From Curtobacterium sp. MCBA15_012 (GTDB taxonomy: Bacteria; Actinomycetota; Actinomycetes; Actinomycetales; Microbacteriaceae): DNA of 64,000 nucleotides. Shown one piece after another: positions 20,277 through 29,543 of this stretch. How positions within the stretch are numbered: position 1 is the stretch's first letter; every line of letters begins with the position of its first letter. The position numbers were made by a program, and so were the translations under genes. The stretch is from contig NZ_CP126267.1 in the NCBI RefSeq assembly GCF_001864935.2, positions 2,170,001 through 2,234,000 on the forward strand, read 5' to 3'. The notes under the pieces are model-generated. The model was not told the origin of the DNA, made no database searches, and was given only the letters and a program-made list of their open reading frames with translations.

Positions 20277-21272
20277 TCAGTGCACGACGACGAGGAACAG
20301 CCCGTACGCGACCGCGGCCGACGGCAGGATGCTGTCGATCCGGTCGAGGAGTCCCCCGTGCCCGGGCAGGAAGGACGAGATGTCCTTGATCCCGAGGTCC
20401 CGCTTGATCATCGACTCGGTGAGGTCACCCAGCGTCGCCGACCCCGAGATGAGGACGCCGAGGACGATGCCGGTCCACCACGGCAGACCGAGCATGAGCC
20501 AGACGACCAGGATGCTCATGACGATGCTCGCCGCGACGGACCCCGCGAAGCCCTCCCAGGTCTTCTTCGGGCTGATCCGCGGTGCCATCGGGTGCTTGCC
20601 GAGGTTGAGCCCGGTCGCGTAGGCACCGGTGTCGACGGCCACGACGACGAGGATGAAGGCGATGACCCAGAGCTCGCCGCGGGGCTGCGCCGAGAGCAGG
20701 ACGATGCAGGCGCCGAGCACCGTGATGTACGCCTGGACGAACAGCCCGTTCGTCAGGTCCCGCGCGACGTGCCCGGCCGGGGGCTTCTCACGTTCGACCG
20801 CGACCTCGACGAGCCGCCACACCACGATGAGCAGGATGCCGCCGAGCACCGCGAACAACGCCGCGACCTGACCGCCGAGGAACGCGGCCGGCACCATGCC
20901 GACCGCCGCCACGACGCTCGGGATGCGCGGGACGTCCCGGCCGGCGAAGCGCATCGCACTCGCGAGTTCGTACACGGCGACGCCGAGCAGGAACGCCGCG
21001 ACGACCATGAACGACGGCTTCCACAGCAGGAGCGACCCGAGCATGACGACCGCGAACGCCAGGGCGATGGCGATCGCGGCCGGCAGGTTCCGCCCGGTCC
21101 GCGCCGTGAGTGCCTCGTTGCGCGCGCCGAACTCAGCCTTGCGCTGCCGGAGCTGCGCTTCGAAGTCGGCGCGCGCCGCGCGGGCACGGGCGTCGAAGTC
21201 CTGACGGAGCCCCTTCTTCGCGGACGGGCGCGGTTGCGTGGGGCGGTCGCCGCCCGGGTCGGGGAGACGCAT
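20277..21272 (-). CDS. cdsA: phosphatidate cytidylyltransferase
   Basis: Makes CDP-diacylglycerol from phosphatidic acid and CTP, the branch point to phosphatidylglycerol, cardiolipin and phosphatidylinositol. 331 aa: a charged cytoplasmic N-terminus of ~60 residues, about eight membrane segments, and the C-terminal signature SGSATLGDLTESMIKRD...LPGHGGLLDRIDS with its acidic residues intact. The ATG overlaps the frr stop by one nt (TGATG). Part of the conserved rpsB-tsf-pyrH-frr-cdsA series. Confidence 0.96.
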   Translation of the reverse strand: MRLPDPGGDRPTQPRPSAKKGLRQDFDARARAARADFEAQLRQRKAEFGARNEALTARTGRNLPAAIAIALAFAVVMLGSLLLWKPSFMVVAAFLLGVAVYELASAMRFAGRDVPRIPSVVAAVGMVPAAFLGGQVAALFAVLGGILLIVVWRLVEVAVEREKPPAGHVARDLTNGLFVQAYITVLGACIVLLSAQPRGELWVIAFILVVVAVDTGAYATGLNLGKHPMAPRISPKKTWEGFAGSVAASIVMSILVVWLMLGLPWWTGIVLGVLISGSATLGDLTESMIKRDLGIKDISSFLPGHGGLLDRIDSILPSAAVAYGLFLVVVH

Positions 21273-21826
21273 CAGACCTCGAGGAGTTCGGCTTCCTTCT
21301 TCTTCAGCGCGTCGTCGATCTGGTCGACGTGCTTCTTCGTGAGCGACTCGAGGTCCTTGTCGCCGCGGGCGATCTCGTCGTCGGAGATCTCACCCTTCAG
21401 CGCGTCGAGGTCGTCCTTGGCACGACGACGGATGTTGCGGATGACGACCTTGTGGTCCTCGCCCTTGCCGCGCACGAGCTTCACGAACTCCTTGCGACGG
21501 TCCTGGGTGAGCTCCGGGATCGTCACGCGGACGATCTCGCCGTCGTTCGTCGGGCTCGCGCCGAGGTTCGGGAACGTCGCGATCGCGCGCTCGATCTCCT
21601 TCAGCGCCGACTTGTCGTACGGCGTGACGATGAGCGTGCGGGCCTCGGGCGTCTGCAGCGACGCCAGCTGCGCGAGCGGCGTCGGCGTGCCGTAGTAGTC
21701 GACCGGGATCTTCTGGAAGAGGGCGGCGTTGATGCGTCCGGTACGGACGGTCGCGAAGTCGTCCTTGGCGACGTCGACGGCCTTCGCCATCTTCTCGGTG
21801 GCTTCGGTCAGGACATCACTGATCAC
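21272..21826 (-). CDS. frr: ribosome recycling factor
   Basis: Splits post-termination ribosomes together with EF-G. 184 aa, standard length, starting [20 protein letters not shown], with the conserved FATVRTGRI segment and the three-helix-bundle C-terminus ending in [18 protein letters not shown]. Co-directional with pyrH upstream and cdsA downstream (overlap). Confidence 0.97.
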   Translation of the reverse strand: MISDVLTEATEKMAKAVDVAKDDFATVRTGRINAALFQKIPVDYYGTPTPLAQLASLQTPEARTLIVTPYDKSALKEIERAIATFPNLGASPTNDGEIVRVTIPELTQDRRKEFVKLVRGKGEDHKVVIRNIRRRAKDDLDALKGEISDDEIARGDKDLESLTKKHVDQIDDALKKKEAELLEV

Positions 21827-21873
21827 GGTGGTTCTCCTTCGGTACTGCTGTCGAGTCTAGTCAGCGGCCGGGG

Positions 21874-22593
21874 TCAGTTGCTGACCACCGTGCCGATCCG
21901 CTCCCCGCGGATCGCCGCCGCGACGTTGCCGGCGCCCTCCATGCCGAACACGTGCATCGGCATGCCGTTGTCCATGCAGAGCGAGAAGGCCGTGGCGTCG
22001 ACGACCTTCAGCCCCTGCAGCAGGGCGTCCTGGTAGGTCACGTGGTCGAGCTTCTCGGCGCTCGTGTCCTTCTTCGGGTCGGCGGTGTAGACCCCGTCGA
22101 CGCCGTTCTTCGCGACGAGCACCTCGTGCGCGTCGATCTCGAGCGCACGCTGTGCGGCCACGGTGTCGGTCGAGAAGTACGGCAGGCCCGCGCCGGCACC
22201 GAAGATGACGATGCGGCCCTTCTCGAGGTGCCGCTCGGCGCGCCGCGGGATGTACGGCTCCGCGACCTGGGTCATGCTGATCGCGGACTGCACGCGCGTG
22301 GCGGCCCCGGCCTGCTCGAGGAAGTCCTGCAGCGCGAGGGCGTTCATCACGGTCCCGAGCATGCCCATGTAGTCGGCACGGCCGCGGTCCATCCCGCGCT
22401 GCGACAGCTCGGCACCGCGGAAGAAGTTCCCGCCGCCGACCACGATCGCGACCTCGACGTCCTGGGCGGCCGCGGCGATCTCCTTCGCGATGGTGCCGAT
22501 CACGTCCGGGTTCACCCCGAGCGACCCGGCTCCGAAGGCCTCCCCCGACAGCTTCAGCAGGACCCGGCGGCGTCCGGTCTTCTCGTTCGTCAT
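21874..22593 (-). CDS. pyrH: UMP kinase
   Basis: Phosphorylates UMP to UDP in pyrimidine synthesis. 239 aa. N-terminal [12 protein letters not shown] phosphate-binding region, [10 protein letters not shown], and DNGMPMHVF near the end are typical of bacterial PyrH (amino acid kinase fold). I chose ATG 22593 over GTG 22602 because AAGGG lies 8 nt before the ATG. The gene is separated from tsf by a terminator, so it probably has its own promoter. Confidence 0.96.
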   Translation of the reverse strand: MTNEKTGRRRVLLKLSGEAFGAGSLGVNPDVIGTIAKEIAAAAQDVEVAIVVGGGNFFRGAELSQRGMDRGRADYMGMLGTVMNALALQDFLEQAGAATRVQSAISMTQVAEPYIPRRAERHLEKGRIVIFGAGAGLPYFSTDTVAAQRALEIDAHEVLVAKNGVDGVYTADPKKDTSAEKLDHVTYQDALLQGLKVVDATAFSLCMDNGMPMHVFGMEGAGNVAAAIRGERIGTVVSN

Positions 22594-22702
22594 GTGGCGC
22601 ACCCTTCGTCGAATGTCTCGTGGGAATCTACCCGGCCGCAGCCGGTCCGGCGGAGGCGGGTCGCGCCTCCAGGCCGGGTGCGCGCCCCTCGGCGCGCGAA
22701 AA

Positions 22703-22737
22703 CGGGGCCAGGAACCGGTTCTCGGTTCCTGACCCCG
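22703..22737 (-). terminator. intrinsic terminator of rpsB-tsf
   Basis: 15-bp stem CGGGGCCAGGAACCG with one G-U pair and a 5-nt loop. On the minus strand it is followed by TTTTC, the only classical U-tract terminator I see in the window. Confidence 0.85.
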
Positions 22738-22748
22738 TCACGGGTTCG

Positions 22749-23576
22749 TTACGCGCCGACCTTGACGCGGGCGAAGCCCTGGATGGTGATGCCGGCGTTC
22801 TCGGCGGCCTTCGCGACGGACAGCTTGTTGTCCTTCGCGTAGTCCTGCTCGAGCAGCGCGACCTGCTTGCGGTAGGCGTTGAGGCGACCCTCGACGATCT
22901 TCGGGAGGGCGGCCTCCGGCTTGCCCTCCTCGCGCGTGATCGCCTCGACGGTCGCGCGCTCCTTCTCGATCGCCTCGGCCGGGATCTCGTCGCGGGTGAG
23001 GTACGTCGGGTTCGCGAACGCGACGTGCTGCGCGATCGAGCGGGCCTCGGCGGCGTCGGAGCCCGAGTAGGCGATGACGACGGCGATCTGCGGCGGCAGG
23101 TCCTGGCTGGTCTTGTGCAGGTAGACCTCGAAGGCGTCGCCCTCGACACGGGTGACCGTGCGGAGCGCGAGCTTCTCGCCCAGCGCGGCGGCGGCCTCGT
23201 CGATCGCCTCGGCGACCGTCTTGCCGTCGAGCGGCGCGGCGTTGCCGGCCTCGACGTCGGACGCGCCGGCGGCGGCGACCGCGGCGACGACCTTGTCGGC
23301 GAGGGTGGTGAACTTCTCGTTCTTCGCGACGAAGTCGGTCTCGCTGGCGAGCTCGACGACGGTGGCGGCGCCACCCTCGGTCGACGCCACGACGACGCCC
23401 TCGGAGGTCGCACGGTCGTCGCGCTTGGCGACGGCCTTCGCGCCCTTGATGCGGAGGAGCTCGACGGCCTTGTCGTAGTCGCCGTCGGCCTCGACGAGCG
23501 CGTTCTTGGCGTCCATCATGCCGGCCCCGAGGTCCTCACGGAGCTTCTTCACGTCAGCAAGGCTGTAGTTGGCCAT
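22749..23576 (-). CDS. tsf: elongation factor Ts
   Basis: Nucleotide exchange factor for EF-Tu. 275 aa; starts MANYSLADVKKLREDLGAGM with the N-terminal UBA-like module and the conserved VELASETDFVAKNE segment. The ATG is placed by an AAAGGAC ribosome site. Downstream partner of rpsB; a GC-rich hairpin in the 80-nt gap may partly terminate transcription between them. Confidence 0.97.
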   Translation of the reverse strand: MANYSLADVKKLREDLGAGMMDAKNALVEADGDYDKAVELLRIKGAKAVAKRDDRATSEGVVVASTEGGAATVVELASETDFVAKNEKFTTLADKVVAAVAAAGASDVEAGNAAPLDGKTVAEAIDEAAAALGEKLALRTVTRVEGDAFEVYLHKTSQDLPPQIAVVIAYSGSDAAEARSIAQHVAFANPTYLTRDEIPAEAIEKERATVEAITREEGKPEAALPKIVEGRLNAYRKQVALLEQDYAKDNKLSVAKAAENAGITIQGFARVKVGA

Positions 23577-23619
23577 TGGCTGGAGTCCTTTCTGGACTGG
23601 AGTTGTGGAGAGAGAAGGA

Positions 23620-23651
23620 GGGGGCGCCGAGCCGACCGGCCCGGCGCCCCC
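23620..23651 (-). terminator. hairpin between rpsB and tsf
   Basis: 10-bp stem GGGGGCGCCG/CGGCGCCCCC with inner GCCG/CGGC pairing and no U-tract. It could lower tsf expression relative to rpsB; full termination is unlikely. Confidence 0.5.
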
Positions 23652-23656
23652 GGATG

Positions 23657-24553
23657 TCACTCGGCGGGGGTGGCTTCGGCGTTCTTGTCGGCCTCGGCGA
23701 TCGGCTCGCCGATCTCCTTCGCGGCGACCTGCGCGTCGGCGTCGTTCTCCTCGACCGGGGTCTCGGCGACCGGCGCGGCGTCGGCTGCCGGAGCGGCCTG
23801 CTCGCCACCGAGGAGCTCCTGCTCCCACTCGGCGAGGGGCTCGGCCTCTTCCTCGTCGCCACCGTTGTGGCGGGTCTTCAGGCCCTCGGCCGCGGCGTCG
23901 GCGACGATGCGGGTGAGGAGGCCGACGGAGCGGATCGCGTCGTCGTTGCCCGGGATCGGGTACGTGATCTCGTCGGGGTCGCAGTTGGTGTCGAGGATGC
24001 CGATGACCGGGATCCCGAGCTTCTGCGCCTCGTCGACGGCGAGGTGCTCCTTCTTGGTGTCGACGATCCAGAGCGCGCTCGGGGTCCGCGTGAGGTTGCG
24101 GATACCACCGAGGGTCTTGTGGAGCTTGTCCAGCTCGCGCTTCTTGATGAGGAGCTCCTTCTTGGTGAAGCCCTTCGTCGTGTCGTCGAAGTCGATCTCC
24201 TCGAGCTCCTTCATGCGCGCGAGGCGCTTGGAGACCGTCTGGAAGTTCGTGAGCAGACCGCCGAGCCAACGCTGGTTGACGTACGGCTGGCCGACGCGGG
24301 TCGCCTGCTCGGCGATGGAGCCCTGGGCCTGCTTCTTGGTGCCCACGAAGAGGATCGTGCCACCGTGCGCGACCGTCTCCTTGACGAAGTCGTACGCGCG
24401 GTCGATGAAGGCCAGCGACTGCTGCAGGTCGATGATGTGGATGCCCGAGCGCTCGGCGAGGATGAAGCGCTTCACCTTCGGGTTCCACCGACGGGTCTGG
24501 TGTCCGAAGTGGACGCCGCTGTCGAGCAGCTGGCGGATGGTGACGACGGCCAT
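23657..24553 (-). CDS. rpsB: 30S ribosomal protein S2
   Basis: 298 aa. Start [20 protein letters not shown] behind a strong AAGGAGG site; conserved [18 protein letters not shown] and DTNCDPDEI segments. The last ~60 residues are an acidic Ala/Glu-rich extension ([12 protein letters not shown] onward) not needed for the core fold. First gene of the rpsB-tsf operon, with a ~200-nt leader that could carry autoregulation. Confidence 0.97.
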   Translation of the reverse strand: MAVVTIRQLLDSGVHFGHQTRRWNPKVKRFILAERSGIHIIDLQQSLAFIDRAYDFVKETVAHGGTILFVGTKKQAQGSIAEQATRVGQPYVNQRWLGGLLTNFQTVSKRLARMKELEEIDFDDTTKGFTKKELLIKKRELDKLHKTLGGIRNLTRTPSALWIVDTKKEHLAVDEAQKLGIPVIGILDTNCDPDEITYPIPGNDDAIRSVGLLTRIVADAAAEGLKTRHNGGDEEEAEPLAEWEQELLGGEQAAPAADAAPVAETPVEENDADAQVAAKEIGEPIAEADKNAEATPAE

Positions 24554-24758
24554 GCCGTCCCTCCTTGTTCTCGGCGCACGGCTGTTGGGCCGTGAGCACG
24601 GTTGCGGTTGTTGTCGGTCCCGACCGGTGGTCGGGGCCCCTGGCGCCCTGTCCGCACGGCCGCCCGCTCGTGGGAGCGGGACCGGTGGCCGGTGGACGTG
24701 CCGTTGGATGAGCACAGTGGACGCGCGAAGTCAGCGCGCTGAGCGCGCTGCGGGAGTC

Positions 24759-24764
24759 ATGCTA
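24759..24764 (-). promoter_or_regulatory. candidate -10 box of rpsB-tsf
   Basis: TAGCAT on the minus strand, about 205 nt upstream of the rpsB ATG, directly after the terminator of the transporter gene. No clear -35. The 24554-24758 leader is GC-rich; I see no known RNA motif in it. Confidence 0.35.
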
Positions 24765-24767
24765 ACA

Positions 24768-24823
24768 GACGGGAGGCCCGGATCACGCACGCCGATCGGC
24801 GTGGGTGATCCGGGCCTCCCGTC
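24768..24823 (-). terminator. palindromic terminator of the sugar porter gene
   Basis: 19-nt arms GACGGGAGGCCCGGATCAC and its complement, with an inner CACGCCGATCGGCGTG palindrome. Member of the CGGGAGGC family. 17 nt past the stop at 24840. Confidence 0.75.
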
Positions 24824-24839
24824 CGGCGACCGGCGTGGG

Positions 24840-26282
24840 TCAGGCCTTGGCGTCGACCGTGTCGCCCTCGGCCGTGATGCCCATCTCCTCGAGCGAGCGA
24901 CCCTTCGTCTCCGGGATCTTGGCGATCACGAAGAACAGGGACACGAGCGCGAAGAGCGCGTAGATGCCGTAGGTCACCGTCAGGTTGAAGCCGGAGAGCA
25001 CCGGGAACGTGATCGTGACCACGAAGTTCGCGATCCAGTTCGCGGCCGAGCCGACGCCGAGCGCCGTCGCACGGATGCGGTTCGGGAACATCTCGCCGAG
25101 CAGGACCCACATGAGCGGGCCCCAGGTCGCACCGAACGACACGACGAACAGGTTCGCGAAGACGAGGGCGATGATGCCCCACGGGCCGGGCAGTTGCGGT
25201 GCGCCGTCGACGATCGCGGCCTGCGAGAACGCGATCGCGACCATCGTGAGCGAGACGAACATGCCCGCGGAACCGGCGACGAGCAGCGGCTTGCGGCCGA
25301 GCTTGTCGACGCTGAAGATCGCGATGAAGGTGACGGCGACGTTGACGATCGAGGTGATCGTCGAGATGAGGAACGAGTCCTCCTCCTTGAACCCGACGGC
25401 CTGCCAGAGCGTCGTCGAGTAGTAGAAGATCACGTTGATGCCGACGAACTGCTGCAGGACGGCGAGGATGATGCCGACCCAGACGATCGGCTGCAGGCCG
25501 AAGCGGTTGCCCCGGATGGAGCCCTTCTTCTCCTTGGCCTCCTTCTCGATACCGTCCTGGATCTCCTCGAGGCTCGTGTTCACCGTGTCGCGCGGGACGA
25601 TCTTGCCCATCACGTCACGGGCGTCCTCCTTGCGGCCCTTGGCGAGCAGGAAGCGCGGGGACTCCGGCAGCGTGATGGCCAGGACGCCGTAGACGACCGA
25701 CGGGACGACGCCGACGAGGAACATCCAGCGCCACGCGGCGAGACCGAGCACCTGCTCCGACGCGCCACCGGCGGTGACGGCGAACAGCTGGTCGGACAGC
25801 AGCGCGGCGAAGATGCCGAGCGTGATCGCAAGCTGCTGGAACGATGCCAGGCGGCCGCGGATGGCCTTCGGGGAGACCTCGGAGATGTAGGCCGGCGCGA
25901 TGACCGAGGCGGTGCCGATGCCGAGACCGCCGACGAGGCGCCAGACCACGAGGTCCCACGTCGCGAACGCGAAGGCGCTGCCGATCGAGGACACGAAGAA
26001 GAGCACGGCGGCCCAGAACATGACGCGCGTGCGACCCCAGCGGTCGGCGAGGCGACCGGCGAAGTAGGCGCCGAAGGCACAGCCGATCAGGGCCGAGGCG
26101 ACGGCGAAGCCGCTCGCGGCCTCGGTCAGGCCGAACTCGCCCTTGATCGCGTCGACGGCTCCGTTGATGACGGAGGAGTCGAATCCGAAGAGGAAGCCGC
26201 CGACAGCCGCCGCGATGGCGAACAGGGTGACCTTCCCCTTGAACGCACGGTCCTCGCCGTGCTGGGTGGACGTGTTCGACAC
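24840..26282 (-). CDS. MFS sugar transporter (sugar porter family)
   Basis: 480 aa, 12 predicted membrane segments. Sugar-porter marks: GFLFGFDSSVING in helix 1, GRLADRWGRTR between helices 2 and 3, SEVSPKAIRGRLAS after helix 4, and PESPRFLLAKGR before the central loop. Probably a proton-coupled monosaccharide importer; substrate not deducible. GTG 26282 is preceded by CTGGAG; the frame is open further upstream but the sequence there is not protein-like. It stands between rpsB and the divergent M23 gene and is an addition to the conserved actinobacterial order. Confidence 0.9.
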   Translation of the reverse strand: MSNTSTQHGEDRAFKGKVTLFAIAAAVGGFLFGFDSSVINGAVDAIKGEFGLTEAASGFAVASALIGCAFGAYFAGRLADRWGRTRVMFWAAVLFFVSSIGSAFAFATWDLVVWRLVGGLGIGTASVIAPAYISEVSPKAIRGRLASFQQLAITLGIFAALLSDQLFAVTAGGASEQVLGLAAWRWMFLVGVVPSVVYGVLAITLPESPRFLLAKGRKEDARDVMGKIVPRDTVNTSLEEIQDGIEKEAKEKKGSIRGNRFGLQPIVWVGIILAVLQQFVGINVIFYYSTTLWQAVGFKEEDSFLISTITSIVNVAVTFIAIFSVDKLGRKPLLVAGSAGMFVSLTMVAIAFSQAAIVDGAPQLPGPWGIIALVFANLFVVSFGATWGPLMWVLLGEMFPNRIRATALGVGSAANWIANFVVTITFPVLSGFNLTVTYGIYALFALVSLFFVIAKIPETKGRSLEEMGITAEGDTVDAKA

Positions 26283-26539
26283 GATGCTCCAGGTTCTTGC
26301 CGCCGTGCTGGGTGGCGCACGGTGCCCCGGCGGTCGGCAGGTTCGCCGTCCGAGCGGCGTTGCGTGGTTCCGGAGCGACCCAGACTGTACCCCCACAGCG
26401 GGCCCGGGGCACAACCGGCCGTGCGCGGGTCGGCAGGACGCGCGTGTCCCGTCCTCCACAGGCCTGGAGGCGCGTCCCGCCGTCCACAGGTCGGCTCGCG
26501 TCGGTGCGGGGTGATGCACGCCGCTGCGACGCTCGGGGC

Positions 26540-27175
26540 ATGCGTTCGTCAGGTCCCGTCGCACCGGTCCTCGGACTGGTCCTGGCGCTGGTCGCAGTGG
26601 TCCCTGCACCGGTCCCTGTCGCGGTCTCGGTACCGACCCCGGACCCGGTCCCGACCCCGGTCTCGGTCTCGGTCTCGGTCTCGCTCCTCGTCCCGGCCTC
26701 GGTCCCGGAGCCGGCCGCGGGTCGGGTCGTCGGTGACGCCGGGACCCGGTCGGAGGCACCCTGGGTGTGGCCGACGGGCGGCCGGGTCGTCGAGCGCGGG
26801 TGGGAGGCCCCCGCAGACGAGTACGCCGCGGGCCACCGGGGCATCGACGTCGACGCGGCGGTCGGGACGCAGACGGTCGCGGTCGCCGACGGGGTGGTCT
26901 CGTTCGCCGGACAGGTGGCCGGCCGAGGGGTCGTGTCGATCGACCACGGCGACGGGCTGGTGTCGACGCTCGACTCGGTCGCCCCGCTCGTCGCCGGCGG
27001 CGAGGTGGTCCGTCGGGGCGATCCGATCGGCACGGTCGCGGTGGGGCACTGCTCAGCCGAGGCGTCGTGCGTGCACCTCGGGGCACGGGTGGACGGTCGG
27101 TACATCGACCCGACGCCCTACCTGCCGGCGGCGGCGTGGCCGGTACTCCTGCCGGAGTCCGCGTGGCCGGGATGA
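26540..27175 (+). CDS. secreted M23-like protein, probably without peptidase activity
   Basis: 211 aa. An N-terminal hydrophobic signal segment runs into a Val/Pro/Ser tract (residues 20-60; PVPVAVSVPTPDPVPTPVS) built from a GGTCTC-type repeat. An M23 domain follows: HRGIDVDAAVG (His99, Asp103), SIDHGDGL, and CVHLGARVDG. The usual second His of the C-terminal HxH motif is Gly181, and the Tyr-Ala-His segment is replaced by LDSV. Two of the metal/catalytic positions are thus missing. It occupies the position of the M23-type gene beside rpsB in mycobacteria. Likely a wall-binding or regulatory protein (inference). Confidence 0.82.
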   Translation: MRSSGPVAPVLGLVLALVAVVPAPVPVAVSVPTPDPVPTPVSVSVSVSLLVPASVPEPAAGRVVGDAGTRSEAPWVWPTGGRVVERGWEAPADEYAAGHRGIDVDAAVGTQTVAVADGVVSFAGQVAGRGVVSIDHGDGLVSTLDSVAPLVAGGEVVRRGDPIGTVAVGHCSAEASCVHLGARVDGRYIDPTPYLPAAAWPVLLPESAWPG

Positions 27176-27204
27176 GTCGGAGACGCGGGTCGGGCTGTGC
27201 CGCT

Positions 27205-27297
27205 CAGGCTCGCTGGTGTGTTCGCCAGGCTGGCTGGTGCGCCGTTCGTCAGACTCGCTGGCCCGCCGTTCGTCAGGCTCGCGGGTGCGCCGTGCGG
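27205..27297. repeat. four imperfect ~24-bp direct repeats at the xerC 3' end
   Basis: Units begin at 27205, 27226, 27250 and 27274 with consensus close to CAGGCTCGCTGGTGCGCCGT. The last unit overlaps the end of xerC, so part of the array encodes its final residues. Confidence 0.7.
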
Positions 27298-28202
27298 TAG
27301 ACCTCCCGCAGACGCGCTGACGACACGTGCGTGTAGATCTGCGTGGTACCGAGGCTCGCGTGCCCGAGCAGTTCCTGCACCGCCCGCAGGTCCGCTCCCC
27401 CGTCGAGCAGGTGCGTCGCCGCCGTGTGCCGGAAGGTGTGCGGTCCGCTCGGACCGTCCCCGGGCAGGTCGGCGAGGATCCGCGCGACGGTCCGGTGGAC
27501 GCTCCGGACGCCGAGCCGTCCACCCCGGTCGCCGAGGAACAGTGCGTCGCCGGCGTTCTCGGACCGCGCGGCCAGGACGGGACGACCCCGGGCGGTCCAC
27601 GCCTCGAGGGCGTCGTTCGCGGGCACCCCGAAGGGCACCACCCGCTCGCGACCGCCCTTGCCGAGCACCCGGACCGTCAGGCGGCTCCGGTCCACGGCAC
27701 CGAGGTCGAGGCCGACCAGTTCGCTCACGCGGATCGCCGTCGCGTAGAGCAACTCGACGACCGCGAGGTCACGGAGCGCCCCGGGGTCGTCCGATGCCGC
27801 ACGGACCGCAAGGCCGTCGAGGAGCCGCCGCACCTGGTCGGAGCCCACCACCCGTGGGAGGTGCGCCGCGCGCTTCGGGGCGCGGAGCCGCACACCGGCG
27901 TCGGTCGGCACCACGCCCGACTCGCTGGCCCAGCGGGTGAAGGCGCGCACCGACGAGGACCGCCGTGAGAGGGTCGACCGGGCCAGACCGCGCTGGTCGG
28001 CCTCCCACAGCCAGTCCCGCAGGAGCTCGAGTGTCACGTCCGAGGTCTGCCGTGCCCCGCGCTCGTGGGCGAAGGCGACGAGCTGGTCGAGGTCGTTCGC
28101 GTAGGCGCGGACCGTCTGCTCGCTGAGACCGCGGGCGTTCCGGACGTGCTCCAGGAACACCTCCACCGCGGCCACGAGCCGCCCGTCCGCCGTCCCGGTC
28201 AC
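27273..28202 (-). CDS. xerC: tyrosine recombinase XerC
   Basis: Resolves chromosome dimers at dif with XerD. 309 aa. N-terminal SAM-like DNA-binding domain to ~110, then the catalytic domain with the full set Arg158, Lys182, His255, Arg258, His281 and nucleophile Tyr290. GTG start 6 nt after TACGCT, no ribosome site, so likely leaderless. Same-strand neighbour of dprA, as in mycobacteria. It is a housekeeping recombinase, not a phage integrase. Confidence 0.94.
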   Translation of the reverse strand: MTGTADGRLVAAVEVFLEHVRNARGLSEQTVRAYANDLDQLVAFAHERGARQTSDVTLELLRDWLWEADQRGLARSTLSRRSSSVRAFTRWASESGVVPTDAGVRLRAPKRAAHLPRVVGSDQVRRLLDGLAVRAASDDPGALRDLAVVELLYATAIRVSELVGLDLGAVDRSRLTVRVLGKGGRERVVPFGVPANDALEAWTARGRPVLAARSENAGDALFLGDRGGRLGVRSVHRTVARILADLPGDGPSGPHTFRHTAATHLLDGGADLRAVQELLGHASLGTTQIYTHVSSARLREVYRTAHPRA

Positions 28203-28208
28203 GTGCCC

Positions 28209-28214
28209 AGCGTA
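28209..28214 (-). promoter_or_regulatory. -10-like box of xerC (leaderless)
   Basis: TACGCT on the minus strand, 6 nt before the GTG. Confidence 0.45.
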
Positions 28215-28229
28215 GGTCGCGCGGCCCGG

Positions 28230-29543
28230 TCACGCCCGCACCCACCCGGACGCGGTGTGCGTGGCGAGCCCCTGCAGTTCGGCGAGCGCGAGGGCGTCCG
28301 CGACCTCGGACGGCGACATGCCGCTCCGCACCACCACCTCGTGCTCCGGCAGGGGGCGCCGCGCGAGTGCATCGAGGACCCGGAGGACCTCGGCGTCGAG
28401 CCGCGCACCGACGAGCGGTGCTGCCCGACCGTCCCCGTCCACACCGTCGCCGGACGGTCGCCCGCGCGGCCCCGGCGTGTGCACCGCCCCTCCGCCGACG
28501 GCCCCGCCGCCCACCGCCGGCTCGACCACCGCCCGCACCGGGTCCTCCGGGCGGACCACGAGCTGTGCCCGCCCGTCGGCCACGAGCCGGTGGCAGCCGA
28601 CCGACGCGGACGACGAGAACGCCCCCGGCACGGCGAACACCGGCCGTCCGAGCTGCCCGGCGTGGTGCGCGGTGTTCAACGCACCCGACCGTGCACCGGC
28701 CTCGACCACGACCGTCGCGTCGCCGAGGGCGGCGATGAGCCGGTTCCGCGCCAGGAACCGCCAGCGCGTCGGTCGCGTCCCCGGCGGCGACTCCGCGAGC
28801 ACGGCGCCCTGCCTGCTGACGTTCCGCAACAGGTCGGCGTTGCCGGCGGGGTAGAGCTGGTCGATGCCGCCCGCGAGCACCGCGGTGGTGGGTGCACCGG
28901 CGGCGATCGACACCCGGTGGGCGACGGCGTCGATGCCGTACGCGCCACCGCTCACGACCGAGCAGCCGGCGTCGGCGGCGAGGGAGGTGATCTCCGCCGC
29001 GGCCTCGGCCCCCGCCACGGTGTTCGCCCGCGACCCGACGACGGACAGCGACGGTCGGACGACCTCCGGGCGACCGCGGGCCCAGAGCACGACCGGGGCG
29101 TGCACGTCGAGGTCGTCGACGCGCTCCGGCCACCCCGGACAGCCGGGCACCAGCAGCCGGGCGCCGACGGCGGCAGCGGCCGCGAGCGCGGCGGTCGGGT
29201 CGAGCACGGCGACCCGGGGCGCCCAGCGCTCGACCGCGGACGCCAGGGCATCGGCGTAGGCGACGGGGTCCTCCGACCCGGGGACCTGCGCGTCCAGCGC
29301 GAGCGCGAGCAGGTCGTCGCAGCCGTCCGACCCGTTCCCCGGACCCGCCTCGCAGCGGGCGCGCAGCGCGAGCAGCGAACGACCGGCACCGACGCCGGCG
29401 ACGAGGCCCCCGGCGAGCCCGTCGCCCGGCTCGACGAGCGTCGACCACGCCACACGCGACGCCGCCTCGGCGAGGTCGACCTGGTCGAGCCCGCCGTCGA
29501 GCACGGCCCCGGCGAGGTCCAGCAGACCGCCCGCCTCGTTCAC
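28230..29543 (-). CDS. dprA: DNA processing protein DprA
   Basis: Binds incoming single-stranded DNA and loads RecA in competent bacteria; in non-competent actinobacteria the role is unclear. 437 aa. Rossmann-like core with VVGSRANTVAG, VSGGAYGIDAVAHR, VLAGGIDQLYPAGN, SPPGTRPTRWRFLARNRLIA and EAGARSGALNTA, all standard DprA motifs. The ~120-residue C-terminus ends in a winged-helix-like domain. The start overlaps the comM stop by 4 nt. Confidence 0.95.
   Translation of the reverse strand: MNEAGGLLDLAGAVLDGGLDQVDLAEAASRVAWSTLVEPGDGLAGGLVAGVGAGRSLLALRARCEAGPGNGSDGCDDLLALALDAQVPGSEDPVAYADALASAVERWAPRVAVLDPTAALAAAAAVGARLLVPGCPGWPERVDDLDVHAPVVLWARGRPEVVRPSLSVVGSRANTVAGAEAAAEITSLAADAGCSVVSGGAYGIDAVAHRVSIAAGAPTTAVLAGGIDQLYPAGNADLLRNVSRQGAVLAESPPGTRPTRWRFLARNRLIAALGDATVVVEAGARSGALNTAHHAGQLGRPVFAVPGAFSSSASVGCHRLVADGRAQLVVRPEDPVRAVVEPAVGGGAVGGGAVHTPGPRGRPSGDGVDGDGRAAPLVGARLDAEVLRVLDALARRPLPEHEVVVRSGMSPSEVADALALAELQGLATHTASGWVRA

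Noticed and set aside
26283..26539. c-di-AMP (ydaO-type) riboswitch before the M23 gene
   Set aside because: Actinobacterial wall-hydrolase genes often have one, but the conserved motifs are absent here and the gene appears to start close to a -10-like box.
22620..27320. Plus-strand open frame of ~1570 codons across tsf, rpsB and the sugar porter
   Set aside because: Mirror of conserved genes; composition is biased and no motif is present.
27273..28202. Phage integrase or integrative element beside ssrA or at xerC
   Set aside because: The recombinase has XerC-like length and context (dprA, comM neighbours) and lies 27 kb from ssrA; no att duplications or phage genes seen.
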